Shown here one piece after another: positions 41,055 to 49,191 of a DNA stretch of 64,000 nt (its first letter is position 1; the number at the start of each line of letters is the position of its first letter). Position numbers and translations under genes: made by a program. This stretch comes from Verrucomicrobiia bacterium (GTDB lineage Bacteria > Zixibacteria > MSB-5A5 > DSPP01): NCBI GenBank assembly GCA_035574275.1, contig DATLYY010000073.1, positions 27,398 through 91,397 of the forward strand. The letters run 5' to 3'. The notes under the pieces are model-generated. The model made no database searches, was not told the origin of the DNA, and worked only from the letters and a program-made list of their open reading frames with translations.

Positions 41055-42827
41055 ATGCAGGAGAATAAGTTCTACAAGTTGCTTCTGGTCTTCGTAGTTT
41101 TTCTATCCCTCGGAATCATCTGGGTGGTCGGCCAGAGCGAGGCGACTGCCCCAAATTCCTCTCCCGAAATTGCCCAGTCAGACACCCTGCGGATTGAAAC
41201 CGGCGACCGTGGAACCATCCGCCTTTCCCCGGAGACGATTTACAGTTCGGTAAAAATCTTCAACGATGTCGCCATCCAGATTAAAAACCGCTACATGGAC
41301 GATGTCGAATCCCGCAATCTTATCCTTTCCGGCATCCGCGGGATGCTGGACGATTTGGACCCCTTCTCCGTTTTGATGGAGCGAAAGCCGTACGAAGATT
41401 TGATGGAAACCACCCAGGGGCGTTACGAAGGGCTGGGGATGCAAATCGACTCCCGGGACAACGTTATTACCATCATCACCCCCATCGAGGGAACGCCGGC
41501 CTACCGGATGGGTTTTCGCGCGGGGGACAAAATCATTGAAATCGACGGCAAATCAACCGTCAACATGGCCACGGAAGATGCCTCCCGCTTGATGCGGGGC
41601 CCCGCCGGCACCACCGTTCACCTGAAAATCCAGCGGGAAGGAGTTCCGGGGTATTTGGACTTTGACGTCCAGCGGGCGGTGATTGAAATAAAAACCGTCC
41701 CCTATGCCGGGATTATGGACGGCGGTATCGGCTATATCCGGCTTTCCCGCTTTGGGGAAGACAGTCCACGGGAGATCAAGCAGGCGTTGGAGGACTTGAA
41801 GCAGAAGGGGGCCAAGGGGGTAATCTTTGACCTGCGCTCCAACGGGGGCGGTCTTTTGGAGCAATCGGTGGAAATCGCCAATCTCTTTTTGGAAAAAGAC
41901 CGTCTGATTGTCTATACCCTCGGGCAGGACGTGGATGAAAAGCGCACCTACATTTCGCGCGACGAACCGGTGTTCAAGGACGGCCCGCTCGTGGTTTTGG
42001 TGGACGATCAGACCGCCTCCGCTTCCGAAATCGTGGCCGGCGCCCTGCAGGATTGGGATCGGGGGGTGGTCATCGGCGATACGACTTACGGCAAGGGGCT
42101 GGTTCAACAGGTTTTTCCGGTGCAGGGGACCAACGACTACTTTTTGAAGCTGACAACGGCCCGCTACTTTACCCCCTCCGGCCGTTCCATCCAGAAGCCG
42201 GAGAAGTCAAAGAAGCACCCCAAGCCGATTGCTTCGCTGAACGGCACGGACGCCCCGGCCCCGGTGGAGCACCCGACTTTCAAGACCCAAAACGGACGCA
42301 CCGTTATCGGTTCCGGCGGCATCGTGCCGGACGTTGCCATGTCCCGTGAAACCTGGAGACCGCTTGAATTCAACCTGGAACGGCAGATGATGTTCTTTGA
42401 TTTTGCCGTGCAATACACCAGCAAGCATCCGAACCTGCCGGCCGATTTCCCGGTCACGGATCAAATGATTGAGGAGTTCCGCCAGTTCGTCAAAAGCAAG
42501 GACTTTACCTACAAGACCGGCTTTGAAGTCGAAATGGATTCCTTGAAAGCCCAGGCCGAGCGGGAAGGGCGGAAGGAGGCCCTGGCCCCCTACTTTGAGC
42601 AGATGAAAGCTGCAATGGTGGCCGAAAAGGAGAAGGATTTTGATGCCAGCAAGGATTACATCCGCCGGGCTTTGAAGCGGGAGATTTTGCTGAAGCTCTA
42701 CAGCCAAAAGGGGTACTACGAGCAGGCGGTTTTTAAGGATGACCCGTTCGTCAAGAAGGCGTCGGAAATCTTGAACAACAAGGTCGAATACGAAAAGTTG
42801 CTTAAACCAAGCCAGAAAAAGGGGTAG
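41055..42827 (+). CDS. S41 carboxy-terminal processing protease (CtpA/Prc family)
   Basis: A periplasmic serine protease that trims C-termini. ATG 41055 follows AGAGGA and starts a signal anchor (KFYKLLLVFVVFLSLGIIWVVG). The 590-aa protein has the N-terminal tail-protease helix (YMDDVESRNLILSGIRGMLDDLDPFS), a PDZ domain (GLGMQIDSRDNVITIITPIEGTPA) and the catalytic core with Ser in DDQTASASEIVAGAL and Lys in TYGKGLVQQ. A ~130-residue C-terminal extension is helical and rich in charges (EVEMDSLKAQAEREGRKEAL). A strong bidirectional terminator follows. Confidence 0.93.
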   Translation: MQENKFYKLLLVFVVFLSLGIIWVVGQSEATAPNSSPEIAQSDTLRIETGDRGTIRLSPETIYSSVKIFNDVAIQIKNRYMDDVESRNLILSGIRGMLDDLDPFSVLMERKPYEDLMETTQGRYEGLGMQIDSRDNVITIITPIEGTPAYRMGFRAGDKIIEIDGKSTVNMATEDASRLMRGPAGTTVHLKIQREGVPGYLDFDVQRAVIEIKTVPYAGIMDGGIGYIRLSRFGEDSPREIKQALEDLKQKGAKGVIFDLRSNGGGLLEQSVEIANLFLEKDRLIVYTLGQDVDEKRTYISRDEPVFKDGPLVVLVDDQTASASEIVAGALQDWDRGVVIGDTTYGKGLVQQVFPVQGTNDYFLKLTTARYFTPSGRSIQKPEKSKKHPKPIASLNGTDAPAPVEHPTFKTQNGRTVIGSGGIVPDVAMSRETWRPLEFNLERQMMFFDFAVQYTSKHPNLPADFPVTDQMIEEFRQFVKSKDFTYKTGFEVEMDSLKAQAEREGRKEALAPYFEQMKAAMVAEKEKDFDASKDYIRRALKREILLKLYSQKGYYEQAVFKDDPFVKKASEILNNKVEYEKLLKPSQKKG

Positions 42828-42870
42828 TTTTTCAGGAAGGGCCGGCCCTGGCCTGCCGCTGTGAAGGAAA

Positions 42871-42912
42871 AATAAAAAGCCCCCCGGTATTAAGGGGGGG
42901 CTTTTAGTTTTT
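42871..42912. terminator. Bidirectional terminator between convergent genes
   Basis: AAAAGCCCCCC (42875-42885) pairs with GGGGGGCTTTT (42895-42905), with A-rich and T-rich flanks on both sides. It serves the S41 peptidase on the plus strand and the small Ca-loop gene on the minus strand. Confidence 0.9.
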
Positions 42913-42920
42913 GAGCGTAG

Positions 42921-43256
42921 TTAGAAGTTTACTTCCGCTTCACCCGGTTTTTTCTTCTTTCTGGAAGGTTCCTTCTTCTCAAACCGGTCGTCGATGCCGT
43001 TGCCGTTTTTGTCTCTGAAGTCGTCGTATTTTTTCTTTCCCTCGGCTTCCTTTTCCCGGTCGGTTGTTTTCTCCTCTTTTCCCCCTTTTTCCCGTTTGGC
43101 TGGCTTTTCCTTGTCAAGTGCAGCGATTTCCAATCCGCCGCCGGTTTCTTCGACTTGTTGGGCAAAGGTCGAATAGAGTAAGATGGCGGCCCGGGCGGGC
43201 AAGGGCTCGAAAACGAGCCCCGCCGCCAGCGCCATTATGGTCAGTTTCTTGAACAT
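42921..43256 (-). CDS. Small secreted charged protein with one calcium-loop motif
   Basis: A 111-aa protein, not recognised. ATG 43256 begins a signal peptide (MFKKLTIMALAAGLVFEPLPARA); GGTGA lies upstream. The frame extends to 43295 into the end of the preceding gene. After ~45 residues it becomes a Lys/Glu/Arg-rich run. DKNGNGIDDRFE near residue 85 matches an EF-hand/thrombospondin-3 type calcium loop. It ends EAEVNF. It is last in a minus-strand operon with the DUF4384 and FnIII genes, and probably shares an envelope role with them. Confidence 0.6.
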   Translation of the reverse strand: MFKKLTIMALAAGLVFEPLPARAAILLYSTFAQQVEETGGGLEIAALDKEKPAKREKGGKEEKTTDREKEAEGKKKYDDFRDKNGNGIDDRFEKKEPSRKKKKPGEAEVNF

Positions 43257-43291
43257 CGGTTTCACCAAATTACCTTTTTGACCCTTTAAGG

Positions 43292-44890
43292 TCAATCGTC
43301 ACGCCCTTTTTTGGAGGAGCCGCGGGAGCGGCCTTCGTTGCCGCCGTCGCGCTTGGAGCGCTCCACTTTGGCCGGTTCGGATGAACGGCTGGATTCCCTT
43401 TTGCTTCTTTCCACCTGCCGGGGCTCGTCCGACTGTCTGGAAGGACGCTCCTTTTTGCGGCTTTCCTCATAGCTTCCGGAGGAGCGCTCCTTCTTGCCTC
43501 CTTCAAAGCGTTCCCCGTCATCCCGGTTGCCGGAGGAGCGGTCTTTCTTCCCTTCCTCCCAGTTCCGGTAACGGACTTTTTCCCTTGCTTCTCCGTCATC
43601 GCGATCCTTCCGGCTTCCTTCGGAGCGCTCCACCTGCTCTTTACGGGCTTCATCCCAGGCCTCGTAGACCGACTTGGATTTCTTCCCTTCGCGGGAGCTC
43701 ACTTTTTCCCGGTCGGAGCCCCGGGAACGGATTTTCTCGCGCCCGCCGTCCCGGTTTCTTTCAATCACCTCGCGGATGGTGGAGCGTTTTTTGGTTTCGC
43801 GGCGGTCAACCACCGCCTTGCCGTCGTCGCGATGGGATTTTTCCCGTACCACCGTGCCCAAGAGTTTTGATTTTCCCCAGTCCCGGTCGTCATCCCTCGA
43901 AACCCAGGTCTTGAAACGAACGTCCTTGCGAATGACGTCCCGGTAACGGCTGTCGCCATAGTGATGATGGCGGTACTTGTACCGGTAGTCCGGCGAAATG
44001 AGGCAGAAGTAGGTGTAGGGGTAGTAGTACCGGTAATAGCGGTAGTTCCGGTAGCCGAAGTGGAAGCTTACCGAGAAGTTGACCGAAAACCGGCGTTTGG
44101 GATAGACGTAGATGTGCCGCACGTACGGAGGGCAGCCGGGCTGGTACACCCGCACAATGTGCGTGCCGGGGTAGAGCCGCCATCCGTAGATCGGCGCCAC
44201 GCCGCAGTAAACCCCGTCAATCCAGATTTCCGAGCCGTAGGGATAATCAAAGTCGCACCAGCCGTAGTCATACACCACCGGGGCATACACCGTGTGCGGC
44301 CGCGGTTTGACGTAAAAGGTGAACAAGTCTTCGGCGCAGTCGTCCGGATAGCGCTTGATGGGTATGAGCCGGCTGTTCAGGTCGTAGATGAACTCCTCGA
44401 TGTCCTCGTCATCCACCTGCACGGGGGAGGAGTAGTTCCGGCTCGGGGCGCGCGTGCCGCGGTAATAGGAGGGCCAGTTGTCCGGCAGCTCGAACGGCCG
44501 CGTGGAGGCCACGGCCTGCACGAACTCCACTCCTTGCGGGCCGGTTACCCACAAATCATAATCATCCCGCCGATCCGGCAGTTCATAGGTCACCCCGCCG
44601 CGGACAAACCGCGCCTCGCCCGGACGCTCCGGATGAAGCAGGAAAACGTGACCGCGGGAATCGATGTTATAGAGCGCCACGTAGGCATCCCGGTTCGTGC
44701 GGAAGTAGAGGGTGATTTTTTCCCCTTCGTAATAGGTGTCTTCGTTTTCCCGGTCCGCCCAGAGCTCGATTTCGAGCGGTTCGCGCGGCCCCGGAACGAT
44801 GCGGTTAGGGGCGTAGTCGTCGTCATCATCCGCCCAAACCTTGGCCGTCATTCCCAGTCCTATCAGGAATATCAAGAATAGCTTTTTCAT
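43292..44890 (-). CDS. Secreted DUF4384/PEGA-like protein with long charged tail
   Basis: A 532-aa exported protein. ATG 44890 has AAAGGAG upstream and opens a signal peptide (MKKLFLIFLIGLGMTAKVWA) followed by DDDDD. A DUF4384-like domain comes first (WADRENEDTYYEGEKITLYF, AYVALYNIDSRGHVFLLHP). A PEGA-like repeat follows (SEIWIDGVYCGVAPIYGWRL, then GTHIVRVYQPGC), then a Tyr/Arg/His-rich stretch. From about residue 310 the last ~220 residues are almost only R, K, E, D, S and G. The frame is also open upstream to an ATG at 45031 with GAGG close by, which would add 47 residues. The tail may bind polyanions, or be a spacer at the surface. Confidence 0.7.
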   Translation of the reverse strand: MKKLFLIFLIGLGMTAKVWADDDDDYAPNRIVPGPREPLEIELWADRENEDTYYEGEKITLYFRTNRDAYVALYNIDSRGHVFLLHPERPGEARFVRGGVTYELPDRRDDYDLWVTGPQGVEFVQAVASTRPFELPDNWPSYYRGTRAPSRNYSSPVQVDDEDIEEFIYDLNSRLIPIKRYPDDCAEDLFTFYVKPRPHTVYAPVVYDYGWCDFDYPYGSEIWIDGVYCGVAPIYGWRLYPGTHIVRVYQPGCPPYVRHIYVYPKRRFSVNFSVSFHFGYRNYRYYRYYYPYTYFCLISPDYRYKYRHHHYGDSRYRDVIRKDVRFKTWVSRDDDRDWGKSKLLGTVVREKSHRDDGKAVVDRRETKKRSTIREVIERNRDGGREKIRSRGSDREKVSSREGKKSKSVYEAWDEARKEQVERSEGSRKDRDDGEAREKVRYRNWEEGKKDRSSGNRDDGERFEGGKKERSSGSYEESRKKERPSRQSDEPRQVERSKRESSRSSEPAKVERSKRDGGNEGRSRGSSKKGRDD

Positions 44891-45033
44891 AAACTTCTCC
44901 TTTCTATGATACGCTTTCGGCTTTCTTTTTTGCGCCGGTTTTTCTTCTTTCAAACCGAGGAGGGAGAGGTAGTATCCTCCCCGCTCCGCAAGCGCCCGGT
45001 GAATCCGGTCGGTCATCAGTTCGAGTGTCATAC

Positions 45034-45885
45034 CTACCTCGTAATTTGTCTCCGCAAGTAGGTCGTGGGGTCATGCTGGGGCTTCTTGATTACGGCCGGC
45101 TTCAGTTCGAGTTGGCCCAATCCAGAACCATCGATCTGGTACCCCCAGTCGAAATAGACCGTGGAGTTGGGGTTGTCAATCGAGGTGATTCGAATTTTGG
45201 CGTAATGGTCATCCGCCGTCCAGACCACATAGGTGTGCCCCACAATCGCTTCCACCCATCCCACCGCCGACCAGCCGGAAGTTGGGGAGTAAGAAACGTC
45301 GTCGAAACTGTCGGTATATCCCATATCTTGAAGGTCTGTGTTGACGTTGATAGGGGAGACGTTTATGAACCAGGCCGCATCTGCCGAGCTATATTCGAAA
45401 TAGATGTCAGCAGAGCCGCTATTCCACGCCACCACGCTCCCGTACGGAGCGGAATTGGTGAAAGCGAACCCTGCCGTGCTTGGATGCAAGTTGAAATCTT
45501 GCACCAAGCTCGAACCCTCCGGCCGTGGGGTATCGTAGGCAAGTTCGGAACGGGGACTTTCGTTTCCGGAATGATCAAAGGCAGTAACGAAATAGAAATA
45601 GGTCCGGCCATAATCTAAGTTCTGGTCGGTGTAATTAGTCTCGGAAAGGTTGGCAATCTTCACATATTGACCGTCAACTTGGTCAGGTCTTTTCCAGATC
45701 CTGTAACCCGCCAAGTCCCGTTCAGTATTGGGATACCATTCCAAAACTACCCATCCATCACCGGTTATAGATTGTAAACCGCGTGGAGCAGCTGGCGGTT
45801 CTGTGTCGTATATAACAACTTTTTCGGTGCAACCAGTTAAAGCCAGCAATAAAGCCGTCAGTCTTATCCTTTTCATCGCTTTCAT
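45034..45885 (-). CDS. Fibronectin type III lipoprotein
   Basis: A 283-aa lipoprotein. AAAGGAG lies 5-6 nt before ATG 45885; a GTG at 45891 overlaps that site and is less likely. The signal peptide ends in the lipobox LTGC (MKAMKRIRLTALLLALTGC). One FnIII domain follows (EPPAAPRGLQSITGDGWVVLEW ... GRTYFYFVTAFDHSGNESPRS). The C-terminal ~160 residues form an unrecognised strand-rich domain ending YLRRQITR. It heads an operon with the DUF4384 and small Ca-loop genes. Its upstream region (45886-46129) has no clear promoter. Confidence 0.75.
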   Translation of the reverse strand: MKAMKRIRLTALLLALTGCTEKVVIYDTEPPAAPRGLQSITGDGWVVLEWYPNTERDLAGYRIWKRPDQVDGQYVKIANLSETNYTDQNLDYGRTYFYFVTAFDHSGNESPRSELAYDTPRPEGSSLVQDFNLHPSTAGFAFTNSAPYGSVVAWNSGSADIYFEYSSADAAWFINVSPINVNTDLQDMGYTDSFDDVSYSPTSGWSAVGWVEAIVGHTYVVWTADDHYAKIRITSIDNPNSTVYFDWGYQIDGSGLGQLELKPAVIKKPQHDPTTYLRRQITR

Positions 45886-45989
45886 ACCCACTCCTTTCCA
45901 TCATCTATTTAGCAATAGGACTGCCAGATATTAAGCATATTGATATACAATGAATTGTGAGATTATATTAAAGCATCACTTCACTTGTG

Positions 45990-46024
45990 CGCCAAGATTT
46001 GCCTGATTTTTGTGCAACTTGGCG
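45990..46024. repeat. Inverted repeat in the 45886-46129 gap
   Basis: CGCCAAG (45990-45996) and CTTGGCG (46018-46024) are perfect inverted copies 21 nt apart, upstream of the FnIII lipoprotein gene. Half-site spacing of 28 bp centre to centre could suit a dimeric regulator. The rest of this gap is AT-rich with no gene. Confidence 0.4.
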
Positions 46025-46072
46025 AACTGTTCTTGTGCGGGCGTGTACGTTTTTTCAGAGCCAGTGACTTTT

Positions 46073-46105
46073 GATAAAAAAGAAAGGGCGACAATTTATC
46101 GCCCT
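46073..46105 (-). terminator. Intrinsic terminator of the 46130-49060 gene
   Basis: On the minus strand, AGGGCGA, loop TAAATTG, TCGCCCT, then TTCTTTTTT. Strong stem and U tail, starting 25 nt after the stop. Confidence 0.85.
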
Positions 46106-46129
46106 CGTTAGGTGATGTTAGCTTTTAAC

Positions 46130-49060
46130 TTAACATGGAACCGGGATAGAAGCGCTTGAAAAAACAGAATTCAGCAAAATGAAGAGATCTGAGAGAGTCC
46201 ATTCATCGTTACAATTTTGTCCCTCGCCGAGGAAAACACATTTGAGAAATAAAACTATATCTGGGACATCCAAAACGTTATCGTGGTCTATATCCAACTT
46301 AGCAACAGCACCACAGGGTGGGGGTGGAGGGGGAGGGGGAGTCGGGCCAAGTCCATAGATAAAAGCCGCACCTGTTTTGTTTTTACCACTGGGCACGAAG
46401 TCGGGATTGCCAAATACGATGTCAGCCCTGCAATCCACATTCACATCTCCCATACCGGCCCCACTTTTAACCCCGTTTACGCGAAATAGAAAAGCCCCAT
46501 TAAAACCAGAATATACATAAGCTGTATCAGCGACCCTTACAAAAAAGTCGTCATTACCATCAGCATTGACGTCACCTGCACCAATGGCACGGGTAACCCC
46601 GGTTAGGGTATAAAGGGGATTACCATCGGCTCCCGAATATATAAGTGATAAACCAGAATCGTTCGAAATGGCAAAATCGTTTCTCCCATCACCATTAATG
46701 TCCCCGACCCCGGCTACAGAGTTGCCAAAATGTCCTTCATAGATTGTCCCGTCTTTCTGATAAAGCAAACTGCCATTGGCTCCAGAATAAACATAAGCCG
46801 AACCAGCATGGGAGAGTCCATTTGGGCTGGCCAATGGGTCGCCAATTATAAAATCCGCCTTTCCATCGAAGTTGGCATCTCCAACTCCGCCAACAGCTGT
46901 CCCTAATTGCTGGAAAGCAAAGGTCCCATCTCTCCGATATAATACGGTGCCATTGATTCCTGAATATACAAAAACTGAGCCTGCGGTCGAAAGACCACCC
47001 ACTCTTGTCCTAGGGGCCCCTACGATAAAATCTCCTTTGCCATCGCCATTTACATCACCAACTCCATCCACAGAACTGCCAAACCGTTCGCTATCTGTGC
47101 CATTTAGCTGGTAAATCAGTCCACCATCAGCCCCTGAATAAACATAGACGGACCCTGAGTTTATTACACCACCGGGATCAGCCAGGGGAGAGCCGACAAT
47201 GAAATCAGGTTTCCGGTCACCATTTATTTCTCCAACACCTGCCAAATTTATACCAAACCATTCTTCAGCAACTCCGTTTACTTGGTGAATTATGGAACCG
47301 TCTGCTCCAGAGAATACATAAACTGATCCAATACCGTTTGGGATCCGGGGTGCCCCGGCAATGAAATCAGCTTTTCCATCATTATTTATGTCTCCTGCTC
47401 CATCGACAACATAGCCCAACTGGTCTCCTATGGATCCATTTCTCTGGAGCAAAAGGCTTGAGCTCAAAGGAGGAGTTGGGGTACTGTATACCATTCTCGA
47501 AACATAAGCTTGATGAATTCCTGTTCGATTATCATTCCAGCAAGGCCACACCACACCACACAGAGCAGAAATGCCGATATAATCGCCCGAATATCCAGTA
47601 CCGGGATATTCGAAACCAGCGAGCGGTGCTGGTAGAAAGGCTGCGTCACTAACTAAAACATCCTCAAAAGTTACTCCACCATCCTGCGATGAACTTATAT
47701 AAACTTGTGCAGAATCATTTGGAGTGAAATTGCGGCTATCAAAGTAAACTACGTAAATGTTACCTGTTGTTGGGTCAACGGCTATCCAAGGAAACCATTG
47801 GTCTTTACCGCTATTGTCTTGATTCACCTTTTGGGGGTTACTCCACGAAGACCCTCCGTCGGTGGAACGAATCAGGAAAATATCGGGAGTTGTTGGATTA
47901 GGAGATGCATATACAATATATATCCAACCTCTGCGAGGTCCAGTGCTTCGGTCGACTGCCATGGAGGGCCAACTTCTGACACGGATACGATTTGGCCCCT
48001 TGATTAACCAGATCTGACCGTTCAAGTCTCCTATATAACGGATGCCTTGTGCGGTTTGCCAAGAGGCTCCTCCATCTGTCGACTTGTTAAATCCCAAGAG
48101 AGAAGTGGATGGAAAAAAACCGGCATTGTATCCAGACCACGTGGCGTACAGTTCTCCGTTAGGACCAGCTGCTAAATTTACGCCCTGGGCCGCAGTAGTG
48201 CCAACGGTATCACTAATTTGCACCGGGCTTGAAAAAGTCGTTCCTCTGTCCGTTGAACGTTGGAATACAATTGGATTACTATCGTACGGCACATTTGTGT
48301 AGTTTGAATATGCTAAATACAAATAATTTTTGTAAGCGCTAGAAGAGTTTAAATCTACAGTGAGATAGGGTTTGTCCGGGACAATTCCAATCGGCGAGAT
48401 TGCGTTTTGACTCCAAGAAGTTCCGTTATTCGTGGATTGTGCTAAAACGACTCTACCGCCTGGGGTACAAGGATACCGAAGCGCGCTGAAGTGAAAGATT
48501 CCATCAAGGTCAATTGCCACGGTAGGGTCGCCCATGCAGTCGGTCAAAGGTGTGTGTGAAGGCAGTGTATCGCTTCCTGTCCAAGTGTCACCATCGGGAG
48601 TATAATACCATCCTTGACTCCCTATATTCGAGGAATAAAGCCAAGTATTTGCCCCCACCAAGACAAGGTCACGATTAATTGGATGGGTTGCTACACTCAT
48701 TTCACTTTGAGGTATTGTTTGATTTTGGTGAATGCGAAAGTTTGGATAAACCAAAACCGCAAGATTTTGTAAACGAACCGTTTTTGCTTCTAGTTTAGTT
48801 GAGGTGTCCTTAATACTATGGAGGGACGATAAACGAGGAGTAATTGCTTTGGATGATTTTGGAGCTGACCAAATAAGATCCAAGCCGTGATTCAATTCCT
48901 CCGATGGAAATAATGGATCGGTTATTTTTTCTTGGTTCTTTGCTGCAAGTGAAATGTTTAAACAAGGCAATAAGAGAACTGTCAATAAGAGAGATAGATT
49001 CCAGCCGTTCTTAACGATTATTTTGTTAACCGCATCAGTCAACTTGAGCCGTTGAGACAT
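46130..49060 (-). CDS. Secreted BNR and FG-GAP propeller protein with divergent dockerin-like tail
   Basis: A 976-aa exported protein. ATG 49060 has AAAGGAGG upstream; the signal peptide has a long basic n-region (MSQRLKLTDAVNKIIVKNGW) and the core SLLLTVLLLPCLNISLAA. The first ~480 residues are sialidase/BNR-like with Asp-box-type turns (STNNGTSWSQN, STDGGASWQTA, SQDGGVTFED). Then come about seven FG-GAP blades (GDINNDGKADFIAGAP, GDVNGDGKGDFIVGAP). A Pro run (PTPPPPPPPPC) leads to a degenerate dockerin-like pair (LDIDHDNVLDVPDIVLFLKC and WTLSDLFILLNSVF) ending VPC. The DNA is plainly AT-richer than neighbouring genes. A promoter with a palindrome in its spacer lies upstream. Confidence 0.82.
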   Translation of the reverse strand: MSQRLKLTDAVNKIIVKNGWNLSLLLTVLLLPCLNISLAAKNQEKITDPLFPSEELNHGLDLIWSAPKSSKAITPRLSSLHSIKDTSTKLEAKTVRLQNLAVLVYPNFRIHQNQTIPQSEMSVATHPINRDLVLVGANTWLYSSNIGSQGWYYTPDGDTWTGSDTLPSHTPLTDCMGDPTVAIDLDGIFHFSALRYPCTPGGRVVLAQSTNNGTSWSQNAISPIGIVPDKPYLTVDLNSSSAYKNYLYLAYSNYTNVPYDSNPIVFQRSTDRGTTFSSPVQISDTVGTTAAQGVNLAAGPNGELYATWSGYNAGFFPSTSLLGFNKSTDGGASWQTAQGIRYIGDLNGQIWLIKGPNRIRVRSWPSMAVDRSTGPRRGWIYIVYASPNPTTPDIFLIRSTDGGSSWSNPQKVNQDNSGKDQWFPWIAVDPTTGNIYVVYFDSRNFTPNDSAQVYISSSQDGGVTFEDVLVSDAAFLPAPLAGFEYPGTGYSGDYIGISALCGVVWPCWNDNRTGIHQAYVSRMVYSTPTPPLSSSLLLQRNGSIGDQLGYVVDGAGDINNDGKADFIAGAPRIPNGIGSVYVFSGADGSIIHQVNGVAEEWFGINLAGVGEINGDRKPDFIVGSPLADPGGVINSGSVYVYSGADGGLIYQLNGTDSERFGSSVDGVGDVNGDGKGDFIVGAPRTRVGGLSTAGSVFVYSGINGTVLYRRDGTFAFQQLGTAVGGVGDANFDGKADFIIGDPLASPNGLSHAGSAYVYSGANGSLLYQKDGTIYEGHFGNSVAGVGDINGDGRNDFAISNDSGLSLIYSGADGNPLYTLTGVTRAIGAGDVNADGNDDFFVRVADTAYVYSGFNGAFLFRVNGVKSGAGMGDVNVDCRADIVFGNPDFVPSGKNKTGAAFIYGLGPTPPPPPPPPCGAVAKLDIDHDNVLDVPDIVLFLKCVFLGEGQNCNDEWTLSDLFILLNSVFSSASIPVPC

Positions 49061-49141
49061 AATTCCCTCCTTTAGTCCTATAAGGTATCGGTTTCACTTC
49101 CGCCCTGTTGAATCGGCTATGCTGTCTTTCTTTACGGCGAA

Positions 49142-49170
49142 AGCATAAAGGCAAGTTTGCCTTATGTCAA
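49142..49170 (-). promoter_or_regulatory. Promoter with a palindromic operator in its spacer
   Basis: On the minus strand, TTGACA (49170-49165), a 17-nt spacer and TATGCT (49147-49142). The perfect palindrome AAGGCAA-GT-TTGCCTT (49148-49163 on the plus strand) fills the spacer exactly. A bound protein there would block RNA polymerase. It drives the 46130-49060 gene with a leader of ~75 nt. Confidence 0.65.
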
Positions 49171-49191
49171 GACCTTTGTTTCAGGTCCACT

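Noticed and set aside
43961..44881. 306-codon plus-strand open frame
   Set aside because: Lies entirely antisense to the DUF4384 gene; Val/Arg-rich composition mirrors the real gene's codon bias, and there is no family match or ribosome site.
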